In this document: positions 39,830-49,298 of the stretch, in pieces | How the letters are laid out: each line of letters starts with the position of its first letter | Position numbering within the stretch: the stretch's first letter is position 1 | From: Sporohalobacter salinus | GTDB lineage: Bacteria; Bacillota; Halanaerobiia; Halobacteroidales; Acetohalobiaceae | Direction of reading: 5' to 3' | Length of the DNA: 64,000 nt | Assembly: GCF_016908635.1 (NCBI RefSeq) | Contig: NZ_JAFBEG010000013.1 | Coordinates: 1-64,000, forward strand | The notes under the pieces: generated by a model | Databases searched by the model: none | What the model saw: the letters and a program-made list of their open reading frames with translations, nothing else | Told to the model about the DNA's origin: nothing | Translations under genes and position numbers: made by a program

Positions 39830-39908
39830 GAGTGTACCTAGGGTTCCGCATTTATGGTCTGGTCCAAGCGGTACAATTATTTACACCGAAGGGAGAAAAG
39901 CCCAGGCG
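39830..39908 (+). promoter_or_regulatory. ykkC-family aptamer, PRPP-type riboswitch
   Basis: Immediately after the guanine aptamer come the conserved ykkC elements: ACCTAGGGTTCCGC, GGTCTGGTCCAAGCGGTAC, CACCGAAGGGAGAAAAGCCC. This family includes guanidine, ppGpp and PRPP sensors. The purine-operon context and the tandem arrangement with a guanine aptamer match known guanine-PRPP tandem riboswitches. Its 3' end (AAAAGCCCAGGC) overlaps the terminator stem, so ligand binding should prevent termination. Confidence 0.85.
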
Positions 39909-39960
39909 GGGAGGTTCTGCTCTTAGTCTAGTTGGCGGAATCTCTCTGCCTGGGCTTTTA
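39899..39960 (+). terminator. Riboswitch-controlled terminator before purD
   Basis: AGCCCAGGC (39899-39907) pairs perfectly with GCCTGGGCT (39948-39956). The stem extends inward through GGGGAG and CTCTCT, and is followed by TTTATTAA. The left arm is shared with the end of the ykkC aptamer, giving mutually exclusive structures. Confidence 0.9.
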
Positions 39961-39981
39961 TTAATATTAAGGAGGGATTTT

Positions 39982-41253
39982 ATGAAAACGTTGGTGATTG
40001 GAAGTGGCGGAAGAGAGCATACTTTAGTTTGGAAATTAAATCAGAGTCCGAAGGTAGATAAGATATTTGCTGCTCCAGGTAATGCGGGAACAGCTCAGTT
40101 AGCTAAAAATATTGATATAGATGATAAAAATGTTGAGGGATTAGTGGAGTTTGCTCAAAAAGAAAACATAGATTTAACTTTTGTTGGTCCAGAAGCACCA
40201 TTAGTTGCTGGAATTGTTGATCGTTTTAATGAAGAGGGTTTGAAAGTTTTTGGGCCAAATAAAGAAGCTGCAAAGTTAGAAGGAAGTAAAGTGTTTTCTA
40301 AAAACTTGATGGCTAAATATGATATTCCAACAGCTAAGTATGATACTTTTACTGACCCGGAGAAAGCAATTACATATATTAAAGAGGTAGGAGTTCCTAT
40401 TGTAGTTAAGGCTGAAGGCTTAGCTGCAGGAAAAGGAGTAATTATTGCTGAAACTGAAGCCGAAGCTATTGAAGCAGTAGAAACAATTATGCTAGATAAG
40501 AAGTTTGGTCAGGCAGGTGAAAGGGTTGTTATTGAGGAGTATTTAGATGGAGAAGAGGCAACTGTTTTAGCTTTTACTGATGGAGAGAAAATAATTCCTA
40601 TGGTACCTTCACAGGATCATAAGCAGGCTTATGATAATGATGAAGGCCCTAACACAGGCGGTATGGGGGCTTACGCTCCTGCGCCAGTAGTAACGGATGA
40701 AGTACTGCAGCAGGTTTATGATGATATTTTAGTACCGACTATTGATGCTTTGCAGAAGGAAGGAATTAAGTTTAAAGGAGTTTTATATACTGGACTGATG
40801 ATTACTGCAGACGAGACGAAGGTTTTAGAATATAATGTGCGTTTTGGTGATCCGGAAGCACAGCCAGTATTATCTCTTTTGAAGACTGACTTAGTAGATA
40901 TTGCTGAAGCTGTTATTACTGGAGATTTAGCTTCAGTAGAAGTGAAATGGTCTGATAAGAAATCTGTTTGTGTAGTAATGGCCTCAGGTGGGTATCCTAT
41001 AGATTATGAGACTGGTAAGGAGATTGCTGGAATTAAAGAGGTTGAAGCAGATGATATTACTGTTTTCCAAGCCGGTACTGAAAATAAGGATAATAAATTA
41101 GTAACAGCCGGTGGTAGAGTATTAGGTGTAACTGCGCTAGGTGATGGTTATCAAGGGACTATCAACAAAGCGTATCAAGGAATAGAAAAGATTGAATTTG
41201 AGGATGCACATTATCGGACTGATATTGGACATAAAGCATTGAATCATAAGTAG
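39982..41253 (+). CDS. purD: Phosphoribosylamine-glycine ligase
   Basis: PurD joins phosphoribosylamine and glycine using ATP to give GAR. The protein, starting MKTLVIGSGGREHTLVWKL, is 423 residues, the normal length. It has the ATP-grasp motifs VVKAEGLAAGKGV, VIEEYLDGEEAT, PSQDHKQAYDNDEGPNTGGMGAYAP and NVRFGDPEAQ. The reading frame stays open upstream to 39772 through the riboswitch, but the ribosome site AAGGAGGG and the family start both place translation at ATG 39982. It is the first gene of the main pur operon. Confidence 0.97.
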   Translation: MKTLVIGSGGREHTLVWKLNQSPKVDKIFAAPGNAGTAQLAKNIDIDDKNVEGLVEFAQKENIDLTFVGPEAPLVAGIVDRFNEEGLKVFGPNKEAAKLEGSKVFSKNLMAKYDIPTAKYDTFTDPEKAITYIKEVGVPIVVKAEGLAAGKGVIIAETEAEAIEAVETIMLDKKFGQAGERVVIEEYLDGEEATVLAFTDGEKIIPMVPSQDHKQAYDNDEGPNTGGMGAYAPAPVVTDEVLQQVYDDILVPTIDALQKEGIKFKGVLYTGLMITADETKVLEYNVRFGDPEAQPVLSLLKTDLVDIAEAVITGDLASVEVKWSDKKSVCVVMASGGYPIDYETGKEIAGIKEVEADDITVFQAGTENKDNKLVTAGGRVLGVTALGDGYQGTINKAYQGIEKIEFEDAHYRTDIGHKALNHK

Positions 41254-41278
41254 TAGCTTAAAAAGAGGAGGTGCTTAA

Positions 41279-42442
41279 ATGCTGATGGATGAGACTAAAC
41301 AAAAAATTGGCATTATCGGCGGTGGTCAATTAGGTAAAATGATGATTTTAGAAGCTAAAAAGATGGGCTTTTATATTATAATTCTGGATCCTACAGCCTA
41401 TTGTCCCGCCCATAGCATTGCTGATGAACATCTTATAGCTGATTTTGATGATGAGGAAGCCATTAGAGAATTAGCCAAGAAGTCTGATATTATAACTTAT
41501 GAATTTGAACATATTGGAGTAGAAGTTTTACAGGACTTAGAAAGTGAAGGATATGATATTTATCCTGCCCCAAAGGCGTTAGCTAATATTCAAAATAAAT
41601 ATCAGCAAAAAGAGTTGCTTAAGAAATATAATCTACCGGTACCAGATTATATTAAGGCAATTACTAAAGAGGATATTAAAATAGCAGGAGAGAAGTTTGG
41701 TTATCCTGTAATGTTAAAAAGTTGTACTGGTGGCTATGATGGGAAAGGGAATTTTTTAATTAGAAGTGAGAGTGAAATTAAAGCAGGATATCAGGCTTTA
41801 GGAGATGGGGATAATTTATTAATGGTAGAAGAGTTTATTCCTTTTGATAAAGAAATTTCAGTCTTAGCCTGCCGTAATGTTAGTGGAGAAGTAGTTACTT
41901 ATCCTATTGGAGAGAATAAGCATCAAGCTAGTATTTTAATTGAAACTAAGGTTCCGGCTGATATTAGCTCTCAAGTTAAAGAAGAGGCGCTTAAGCTAGG
42001 TCAAGAGGTTATAGAATTATTTTCGGGAGTGGGGATTTTTTGTATAGAGATGTTTGTGACAGAAGATGGTAGAGTGTTAATTAATGAAATTGCTCCTCGG
42101 CCTCATAATTCAGGTCATTATTCTATTGAAGGTTGTGTTACTTCTCAGTTTGCTAATCATATTAGAGCAATTACAGGTTTGCCGTTAGGAAGTACAGATT
42201 TAGTAAGGCCTTCGGTAATGAGAAATATTCTTGGTGAAGATGGAAGCAAAGGAGAAGCTAAAGTTATGGGGATGAAAGAAGCTTTAGAATTTTCAAATGT
42301 TAAAGTTCATAATTATGGGAAGAAGCTAACAAAACCCACTAGGAAGATGGGGCATTTAACAGCTACGGCAGATACAGTGGATAAAGCAAGCCAGGCTGTT
42401 TTAGAAGCAAGTAAACTGGTTAAGATAGGGTGTGAGTTTTAA
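41279..42442 (+). CDS. purK: 5-(carboxyamino)imidazole ribonucleotide synthase
   Basis: PurK uses ATP and bicarbonate to carboxylate AIR to N5-CAIR. The 387-residue ATP-grasp protein has KIGIIGGGQLGKMM at the N terminus, YPVMLKSCTGGYDGKGNFLI in the ATP-grasp domain, and VEEFIPFDKEISVLACR. NEIAPRPHNSGHYSIEGCVTSQFANHIRAI lies near the end. ATG at 41279 follows AGAGGAGG; a second ATG two codons later is possible. Together with PurE it forms the two-step bacterial route to CAIR. Confidence 0.95.
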   Translation: MLMDETKQKIGIIGGGQLGKMMILEAKKMGFYIIILDPTAYCPAHSIADEHLIADFDDEEAIRELAKKSDIITYEFEHIGVEVLQDLESEGYDIYPAPKALANIQNKYQQKELLKKYNLPVPDYIKAITKEDIKIAGEKFGYPVMLKSCTGGYDGKGNFLIRSESEIKAGYQALGDGDNLLMVEEFIPFDKEISVLACRNVSGEVVTYPIGENKHQASILIETKVPADISSQVKEEALKLGQEVIELFSGVGIFCIEMFVTEDGRVLINEIAPRPHNSGHYSIEGCVTSQFANHIRAITGLPLGSTDLVRPSVMRNILGEDGSKGEAKVMGMKEALEFSNVKVHNYGKKLTKPTRKMGHLTATADTVDKASQAVLEASKLVKIGCEF

Positions 42443-42478
42443 GTTGTAGATTTTAATTAAAATAGGAGGAATTAATTT

Positions 42479-42997
42479 ATGCAGCCTAAAGTAGGAATTA
42501 TCATGGGTAGTGATTCAGATTTACCGGTGATGCAGGAGGCAGCAAAAGTGTTAGATGATTTTGACCTTTCCTATGAGTTAACAGTGGTATCGGCTCATAG
42601 AACTCCTGATCGAGTAAAGGAGTATGCGGAAGAAGCAGCAGATAAAGGAGTTAAAGTTATTATTGCTGGTGCAGGTGGAGCAGCCCATCTACCAGGGATG
42701 ACAGCATCTCATACTTCTCTACCAGTGATTGGTGTTCCGATTAAAACTTCAAAATTAAGCGGGTTGGATTCCCTTTATTCAATTGTACAGATGCCTGGAG
42801 GAGTACCGGTAGCTACAGTAGGAATCAATGGAGCTGAGAATGCCGGACTTCTAGCAATTCAAATGTTGGGGATAGCCAATGAAGATATTAGAGCTGATTT
42901 CAAAGCTTATAAAGAAAAAATGGCTAATGAAGTAAAAGAAACTTCAGTAAAATTAGAAGAACTTGATTATGAAGAGTATTTAAATGAGAATTCTTAA
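42479..42997 (+). CDS. purE: N5-CAIR mutase
   Basis: PurE moves the carboxyl group of N5-CAIR to give CAIR. The 172-residue protein has the class I motifs [28 protein letters not shown] (catalytic histidine), [25 protein letters not shown] and [18 protein letters not shown]. Pairing with purK indicates the class I reaction. AGGAGG precedes the ATG. A patatin-like gene follows before purB2. Confidence 0.96.
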   Translation: MQPKVGIIMGSDSDLPVMQEAAKVLDDFDLSYELTVVSAHRTPDRVKEYAEEAADKGVKVIIAGAGGAAHLPGMTASHTSLPVIGVPIKTSKLSGLDSLYSIVQMPGGVPVATVGINGAENAGLLAIQMLGIANEDIRADFKAYKEKMANEVKETSVKLEELDYEEYLNENS

Positions 42998-43053
42998 GTT
43001 AACACCTTTTTAGTATCGGTTCATATAATGTATATATAAGGTAGGTGATACCG

Positions 43054-44007
43054 ATGCTAAAAGGCAAGAGACCAACAGTAGGACTGGCTCTCGGTGGAGG
43101 AGGACTTAGAGGAGTAATTCATATCGGTATTTTAGAAATTTTTCAGCAACATGAAGTTCCAATTGATGTTATCTGCGGTAGTAGTGCTGGAGGAATGATT
43201 GGGGGACTTTATAGTACAGGATGTAGTGTTCAAGAATTAAAGGAATTAGCTTTTGATTTTAAAGAGGGAAAATATTTTAATCTAAGAATTGATCCAATTA
43301 GAGTTTTGCAAATTTTATTAAAAATTTTAATGGGGAAATTTGGTTTTAGTTGTTTAGACATGCCAAAGGGGATAATTATAGGGCAAGATATTGAGCGATT
43401 CTTACTTTGGCAGACTGAGGGCAAATATTTTGATCAAACTGAAATTCCAATAGCTATTACTGCTACTGATATTAAAACAGGAGAATTAATTATATTTACG
43501 GAGGATAGATTAACTCCTTCACTGCATGGTATGGACAATATGATCTTTATTCAGGGTTTAGATGATGATATTTTTATTACAGATTGTCAACTGGCTCAGG
43601 CTATTAGAGCTAGTATTTCGATTCCAGGATTATTTGTACCGGTAGAATTGGATAATCGTCTATTAGTAGATGGAGGTCTTAAAAATAATGTACCAGCTGA
43701 TATATTAGATAAGTTAAATGTTGATCTTAAATTGGCAGTAGATTTAGGATTTGAGATTCAGGATGATGATTCAATTAAGAACGTATTTGATATGCTGTTA
43801 CAGTCTTTTGATATAGTAGGCCAAGAAGTTACTGACCTTAAACTGGATGATTATGCTGATTTCGTTATTAGTCCTAATGTAGAGCAGGTTAGTTTAACTG
43901 ATGTAGACAAGATTCCTTACTTGTTGGAGGTAGGGAGAAAAATAGGAAGAGATTATGTTTATGAAATTAAGGATTTAATCGAAAATTTTAGGGAGGACAA
44001 TCAATGA
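43054..44007 (+). CDS. Patatin-like phospholipase
   Basis: The 317-residue protein has the oxyanion-hole GGGGLRGVIHIGIL, the nucleophile motif GSSAGG (Ser near residue 44) and the catalytic aspartate in DGGLKNNVP, the Ser-Asp dyad of patatin lipases. Members hydrolyse acyl ester bonds in membrane or storage lipids; the substrate here is unknown. I chose ATG at 43054, with GGTAGG upstream; a GTG at 43045 is possible. The stop overlaps the start of purB2 by 4 bases, so it is embedded in the purine operon although it has no obvious purine role. Confidence 0.87.
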   Translation: MLKGKRPTVGLALGGGGLRGVIHIGILEIFQQHEVPIDVICGSSAGGMIGGLYSTGCSVQELKELAFDFKEGKYFNLRIDPIRVLQILLKILMGKFGFSCLDMPKGIIIGQDIERFLLWQTEGKYFDQTEIPIAITATDIKTGELIIFTEDRLTPSLHGMDNMIFIQGLDDDIFITDCQLAQAIRASISIPGLFVPVELDNRLLVDGGLKNNVPADILDKLNVDLKLAVDLGFEIQDDDSIKNVFDMLLQSFDIVGQEVTDLKLDDYADFVISPNVEQVSLTDVDKIPYLLEVGRKIGRDYVYEIKDLIENFREDNQ

Positions 44008-45398
44008 CTACTCGTAGTATTTTTGATAATATCAGCCCCTTAGATCATCGTTATTCACTTCGTAAGGATGAATTTGAAGATTATAAGTATTATTTATCAG
44101 AAAGGGCTAAAATCAAATATCAAACAGCAGTAGAAGTTGCTTTAGTAAAGGCATTAGCTAAATCGGATATCTGTTCTAAAGAGATAACCAAAGAAGTAGA
44201 GGAAGCTGCTAAAAAGATCAATCCTCAAGAAGTATATGAAGAGGAAAAGAAGACTAAACATAATATTAGAGCTTTGGTTAATTGTATTCAACAGAGAGTT
44301 AGTGATGAGGCTAAGCCTTATATTCATTTTACTACTACTTCTTTTGATATTGTTGATACTGCAAATTCTTTGCGGTATAAGGAATGTGCAGAAGAATTAA
44401 TTTTGCCTACATTAAATAAATTGGAAAAGATTTTAATGGAAATTGCTCTTCGGGAAAAGGATACTATTCAGGTTGGCAGAACTCATGGGCAGCATGCTGT
44501 TCCAATTACTTTCGGTTTTGCAATAGCAGAGTATGTCAGTAGATTAGGTAATAGGATTAAAGAAATTGCCGAAAGTAGTCAGCAGTTAAAAGGCAAGATT
44601 GCTGGGGCAGTTGGTGCTTATAATGCTAGTCATCTTTTCTTTGAAGATCCAGAGAAATTTGAAGCTAATGTTTTAGCTGAACTAGATTTAGAAGCTGGTA
44701 CTCATTCAACTCAAATAGTAGAACCAGAATATATAACTGATTTTGTCCATTCGCTAGTTTCTTGTTTTGGAGTTCTGGCTAATTTTAGTGATGATATGCG
44801 TCATTTACAACGAACAGAGATTAGTGAAGTAGGAGAACATTTTGATAAAGACCAAGTTGGTTCTTCAACAATGCCTCACAAACGAAATCCTATCAATTAT
44901 GAAAATGTCAAAAGTATGTGGAAACAGTTCATGCCTAGAATGATGACTCTTTATCAAGATCAAATATCAGAACATCAAAGAGATTTGAGTAATTCTGCTT
45001 CAAGTAGATTCATACCTGAAATTATAGTTGGTTTATTATCGGCTGTTAATCGTTTAATTAGAACTTGTGAAAAATTAGTGGTTGATCAGCAGCAGATGGA
45101 AAATAATTTTGATCAGAGTAAAGAAATGGTAGTGGCTGAACCGCTCTATATTTTGCTTGCTTCTTTAGGACATCCTGATGCCCACGAAGCAGTCAGAAGA
45201 TTGACATTAGAAGCTCAGGAAACAGGGGAGACATTAAGAGAGCTAATTCAAAAGAAAGATGAATTAAATCCTTATTGGGAGCAGTTAACTGAGAAGCAAA
45301 AAGAGTTATTAATTAATCCGGACAAGTATACTGGAATAGCAGTTAGAAAAACAGAAAAAGTAGTTTCTTATTGGAAAGAAGAATTAGGGATTAATTAA
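44004..45398 (+). CDS. purB: Adenylosuccinate lyase (PurB), second type
   Basis: This 464-residue lyase belongs to the same superfamily as the copy at 36987 but is of a different type: MTTRSIFDNISPLDHRYSLRKDEFEDYKYYLSERAKIKYQ. It has HFTTTSFDIVDTANSLRYKE, GRTHGQHAVPITFGFAIAEY and the signature DQVGSSTMPHKRNPINYENVKSMW with the catalytic serine. Its place between patatin and purC suggests it mainly cleaves SAICAR in the IMP pathway, while the other copy pairs with purA. That split is inference. The start overlaps the previous stop (ATGA). Confidence 0.88.
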   Translation: MTTRSIFDNISPLDHRYSLRKDEFEDYKYYLSERAKIKYQTAVEVALVKALAKSDICSKEITKEVEEAAKKINPQEVYEEEKKTKHNIRALVNCIQQRVSDEAKPYIHFTTTSFDIVDTANSLRYKECAEELILPTLNKLEKILMEIALREKDTIQVGRTHGQHAVPITFGFAIAEYVSRLGNRIKEIAESSQQLKGKIAGAVGAYNASHLFFEDPEKFEANVLAELDLEAGTHSTQIVEPEYITDFVHSLVSCFGVLANFSDDMRHLQRTEISEVGEHFDKDQVGSSTMPHKRNPINYENVKSMWKQFMPRMMTLYQDQISEHQRDLSNSASSRFIPEIIVGLLSAVNRLIRTCEKLVVDQQQMENNFDQSKEMVVAEPLYILLASLGHPDAHEAVRRLTLEAQETGETLRELIQKKDELNPYWEQLTEKQKELLINPDKYTGIAVRKTEKVVSYWKEELGIN

Positions 45399-45425
45399 AT
45401 TTGATTTTATAGGAGGCATGTAATA

Positions 45426-46136
45426 ATGGAGAAATTAAAAAAACTCTATGAAGGAAAGGCTAAAAAGATTTATAGTACAGAGGATGATGATAAGATAGTT
45501 GTAGAGTATAAGGATGATGCTACAGCTTTTGATGGTCAAAAAAAGGGGCAGATTACTGAAAAAGGTAAATTTAATGCTGAAATTTCTACTATTTTCTTTG
45601 AGTTATTAGAAGAGCATGGAATACCTACTCATTTAATTAAGCAGTTAAATGAAGTTGATGTGCTAGTTAAAAAGCTAGAAATCATTCCTGTAGAAGTGGT
45701 AATGAGAAACATAGCAGCTGGTAGCTTAGCTGAGCGTTTAGGCTTAGAAGAAGGAACTGAGTTAGATCAGCCTGTATTAGAGTTTTATTATAAAGATGAT
45801 GATTTAGGAGATCCAATGATTAATGAGTATCACATTCAGACTGAAGAGTTAGCTAAAGAGGAAGAGTTAGAAGTAATTAAAGAGTTAGCTTTTGAAATCA
45901 ATGAAGTTTTAGTTGAATTTTTGACTGATAAAGATATTGATTTAGTTGATTTCAAGTTAGAGTTTGGAGTAGATGTAACTGACGGTAAGATATATCTTGG
46001 CGATGAAATTTCACCGGATACCTGTCGATTTTGGGATAGTAAGACTAAAAAGAAATTGGATAAAGATCGTTTCCGTAGGGACTTAGGAGAGGTTGAGAAC
46101 GCTTACCAAGAAATTTTAAAAAGACTGAAGTCATAA
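45426..46136 (+). CDS. purC: SAICAR synthetase
   Basis: PurC couples CAIR with aspartate using ATP. The 236-residue protein has the family motifs LYEGKAKKIYSTEDDDKIVVEYKDDATAFDG, PVEVVMRNIAAGS, VDFKLEFGVD and LGDEISPDTCRFWD. GGAGG is well placed upstream. It lies between purB2 and purS in a tight cluster. Confidence 0.97.
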   Translation: MEKLKKLYEGKAKKIYSTEDDDKIVVEYKDDATAFDGQKKGQITEKGKFNAEISTIFFELLEEHGIPTHLIKQLNEVDVLVKKLEIIPVEVVMRNIAAGSLAERLGLEEGTELDQPVLEFYYKDDDLGDPMINEYHIQTEELAKEEELEVIKELAFEINEVLVEFLTDKDIDLVDFKLEFGVDVTDGKIYLGDEISPDTCRFWDSKTKKKLDKDRFRRDLGEVENAYQEILKRLKS

Positions 46137-46158
46137 TTAAGATAAGGGAGGAAGTAAA

Positions 46159-46419
46159 ATGGACTATAAGGTAGAGATCGAGATTTTACTTAAGGAGAGT
46201 ATCTTGGATCCACAGGGACAAGCAGTAGAGGATGGCTTAGAAAAATTAGATTATAATAATGTATCTGATGTTCAAGTAGGAAAATATATAGAATTAGAAT
46301 TAGAAGATTTAGCATCGAAAGAAGAGGCTAGTAAGCAAGTAGAGGAAATGTGCCAGCGGCTATTGACCAACCCAGTAATTGAGGATTATACTTTTGAGAT
46401 TGAAGAGTTGGAGGGATAG
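46159..46419 (+). CDS. purS: FGAM synthase subunit PurS
   Basis: PurS is the small bridging subunit of the three-part FGAM synthase (PurS-PurQ-PurL). The 86-residue protein shows [46 protein letters not shown] and ends [23 protein letters not shown]. PurQ starts two bases after its stop, so the subunits are probably made in step. Confidence 0.95.
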   Translation: MDYKVEIEILLKESILDPQGQAVEDGLEKLDYNNVSDVQVGKYIELELEDLASKEEASKQVEEMCQRLLTNPVIEDYTFEIEELEG

Positions 46420-46420
46420 T

Positions 46421-47119
46421 ATGAAATTTGCAGTCGTAACCTTTCCTGGATCTAATTGTGACCAGGATTGCTACCATGTAGTTAATGAAGTTTTAGAAGA
46501 GCCTACTGATATGTTATGGCATGATAATACAGCAGATCTATCTGAGTATGATTGTGTAATTTTACCTGGAGGATTTTCATATGGTGATTATCTCAGAACC
46601 GGTGCTATTGCCCGTTTTTCTCCTATGATGGAGTCAGTAATTGAGTATGCTAAAAATGGAGGTTTAGTAATTGGGATCTGTAATGGGTTTCAAATTTTAT
46701 TGGAAGCTGGCTTATTACCGGGAGCTATGAAAATTAATAATAGTTTGAAATTCGTCTGTAAACATATTGATTTAGAAGTTGTCAATGCTGAGACTCCTTT
46801 TACTAATCAATGTAGTGAAGGTGAATTGTTAAATGTTCCGGTAGCGCATGGAGAAGGAAATTATCATATTGATGAAGCGGGTTTACAGGAATTAATTAAT
46901 AATGACCAGATAGTAGTTAAATATAATAATGAGAATCCTAATGGTTCTATGGCTAATATAGCTGGAATTTGTAATAAGGAAAAGAATATATTTGGTTTAA
47001 TGCCGCATCCAGAACGCTGTTCTGAATCTATTTTAGGGAATGGCTCTGATGACGGTTATAAAATCTTTGCTTCAATTTTGGAATATGTGACTAAGAGAGG
47101 TGAGAATAATGGTCGATAA
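46421..47119 (+). CDS. purQ: FGAM synthase subunit PurQ (glutaminase)
   Basis: PurQ is the glutamine amidotransferase subunit that supplies ammonia to PurL. The 232-residue protein starts [17 protein letters not shown]. It has [17 protein letters not shown], the nucleophile cysteine in [18 protein letters not shown], and the histidine/glutamate pair in [12 protein letters not shown] at 46421 has GAGGG upstream; the frame extends left into purS but that start is unlikely. It overlaps purL by 11 bases. Confidence 0.96.
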   Translation: MKFAVVTFPGSNCDQDCYHVVNEVLEEPTDMLWHDNTADLSEYDCVILPGGFSYGDYLRTGAIARFSPMMESVIEYAKNGGLVIGICNGFQILLEAGLLPGAMKINNSLKFVCKHIDLEVVNAETPFTNQCSEGELLNVPVAHGEGNYHIDEAGLQELINNDQIVVKYNNENPNGSMANIAGICNKEKNIFGLMPHPERCSESILGNGSDDGYKIFASILEYVTKRGENNGR

Positions 47120-49298
47120 ACTCTGGGAACAAGAAGGATTAACTGAGGCAGAATATGAAATGATTGTTGATATTTTAGGAAGAAAACCTAATCGAACTGA
47201 ATTAGGTATGTATGGTGTAATGTGGTCAGAGCATTGTAGTTATAAGAATTCTAAGGCAGTACTTAGAAATTTACCAACGGAAGGTGAGCGCGTTCTACAG
47301 GGGCCAGGCGAGAATGCTGGAATTATAGATATTGATGATAAACAGGCTGTTTCTTTTAAGATTGAGAGTCATAATCATCCGTCAGCAATTGAACCTTATG
47401 AGGGAGCAGCTACTGGTATAGGTGGTATTCTTCGTGATATTTTTACTATGGGAGCTAGACCGATAGCCTGCTTAAATTCACTTCGTTTTGGTGATTTAAC
47501 TAATGACCGTGTTAAATTTTTATTGGATGGAGTAGTTTCTGGAATTGCTGGTTATGGTAACTGTATAGGGATTCCTACTGTCGGGGGAGAAGTCTATTTT
47601 TCTGATTCTTATCAAGAAAATCCATTAGTTAATGCTATGTGTGTTGGAATTATGGATCATGAGGACATTTCTACTGGAACTGCTAAAGGTGTAGGTAATC
47701 CAGTAATGGTGGTAGGAGCAGCAACTGGTAGAGATGGAATTCAGGGAGCCAGTTTTGCTTCTGATGAGTTAACCGAGGATTCTGAAGAGGATCGGCCGGC
47801 AGTTCAGGTAGGAGATCCCTTTATGGAAAAATTATTATTGGAGGCCTGTTTGGAATTAATTAAGACTGGTTGTTTAGTCGGAATTCAGGATATGGGAGCA
47901 GCAGGACTGACTAGTTCTTCTTGTGAGATGGCAAGTCGTGGTGGAGCGGGAATTGAGTTAGATATTGACTTAGTACCGAAGCGAGCTACTGGAATGACAT
48001 CTTATGAAGTGATGTTATCTGAATCGCAGGAACGGATGCTAGTAGTGCCGAAGAAAGGCAAAGAGGACTTAGTGGAAGAAATTTTTGCTAAATGGGGACT
48101 ACATGCAGAAGTAGTTGGTAAAGTAACTGATGATGGAATGCTTAGAGTATATAAAGAAGATGAAATAGTAGCTGAAGTACCAGCAAGTTCCTTAGCGGAT
48201 GATGCTCCAGAATATAATAGAGAATCTAAGCGGCCGGAGTATTTAGACGAGGTTCAAAATTATAATGTAAATGAACTTGATGAGCCTACAGATTTTGATG
48301 AGGCATTGTTAGAGCTTCTTGTAGCTCCTAATATTGCTAGTAAAGAGTGGGTTTATGAGCAGTATGATCATATGGTACGGACTAATACTGTTGTTTTACC
48401 TGGTTCTGATGCAGCAGTATTGAGAGTGAAAGGAACTGACAAAGGATTAGCTGTGACAACAGATTGCAACGGACGCTATTGTTATCTCGATCCTGAACGT
48501 GGTGGAAGTATTGCGGTAGCTGAAGCAGCTAGAAATATAGTTTGTGCTGGTGGAGAACCAATTGCTATTACTGATGGCTTGAATTTTGGTAATCCGATGA
48601 AACCAGAGATTTTCTGGCAGTTTGAAAAATGTATTGAAGGAATTAGTAATGCCTGTTTAGCTTTAGATACCCCAGTAACTGGCGGGAATGTAAGTTTCTA
48701 TAATGAGAGTCCTACGGCAGCAGTTTATCCTACTCCAATTGTTGGTATGGTAGGATTGCTTGAAGATTTAGATCAGGCTACAACGGCTGATTTTAAAGAT
48801 GAAGGTGATGTTGTTTTGCTTTTAGGAGAGACTAAGGCGGAATTAGGAGCTAGTGAATATTTGAATACTATTCATGATTTAGAAACAGGTAAAGTTCCTG
48901 AACTTGATCTTGAATTAGAAAAGAGTGTACAACAAAGCTGTTTGCAAGCTATTAAATCCGGTCTTGTTAAGTCGGCTCATGATTGTGCTGACGGCGGATT
49001 AGCTGTGGCAGTAGCTGAAAGCTGTATAGCTGGCGATATAGGTGCAAAAATTGAAATAAAAAGTGAATTATCGACAGCAGAGTTATTATTCTCTGAATCA
49101 CAGAGTAGAATCCTTGTTTCGACAGCTAAGGAAGATGTGGCACAGCTAAAAGAGATAGCAGTTAAACATGATATTCCTATAACAGAGTTAGGCCAAGTAA
49201 CTGGTGAGAGGTTAGCAATTAATAATTCTGTTAGCCTAAAGATTGAGGAGTTGAAAGAAAAATGGCAGACAAGTATCGAAAACAAGATCGAAGATTAA
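47109..49298 (+). CDS. purL: FGAM synthase subunit PurL
   Basis: PurL converts FGAR to FGAM with ATP and ammonia from PurQ. The 729-residue protein is the small type that needs PurS and PurQ. Motifs include [14 protein letters not shown] near the N terminus (catalytic histidine), [29 protein letters not shown], and [33 protein letters not shown] appears near the end. ATG at 47109 follows GAGAGGTGAG. Confidence 0.97.
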   Translation: MVDKLWEQEGLTEAEYEMIVDILGRKPNRTELGMYGVMWSEHCSYKNSKAVLRNLPTEGERVLQGPGENAGIIDIDDKQAVSFKIESHNHPSAIEPYEGAATGIGGILRDIFTMGARPIACLNSLRFGDLTNDRVKFLLDGVVSGIAGYGNCIGIPTVGGEVYFSDSYQENPLVNAMCVGIMDHEDISTGTAKGVGNPVMVVGAATGRDGIQGASFASDELTEDSEEDRPAVQVGDPFMEKLLLEACLELIKTGCLVGIQDMGAAGLTSSSCEMASRGGAGIELDIDLVPKRATGMTSYEVMLSESQERMLVVPKKGKEDLVEEIFAKWGLHAEVVGKVTDDGMLRVYKEDEIVAEVPASSLADDAPEYNRESKRPEYLDEVQNYNVNELDEPTDFDEALLELLVAPNIASKEWVYEQYDHMVRTNTVVLPGSDAAVLRVKGTDKGLAVTTDCNGRYCYLDPERGGSIAVAEAARNIVCAGGEPIAITDGLNFGNPMKPEIFWQFEKCIEGISNACLALDTPVTGGNVSFYNESPTAAVYPTPIVGMVGLLEDLDQATTADFKDEGDVVLLLGETKAELGASEYLNTIHDLETGKVPELDLELEKSVQQSCLQAIKSGLVKSAHDCADGGLAVAVAESCIAGDIGAKIEIKSELSTAELLFSESQSRILVSTAKEDVAQLKEIAVKHDIPITELGQVTGERLAINNSVSLKIEELKEKWQTSIENKIED

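Noticed and set aside
39772-39981. N-terminal extension of purD by about 70 residues
   Set aside because: The sequence is the tandem riboswitch and terminator; the ribosome site and family start lie at 39982.
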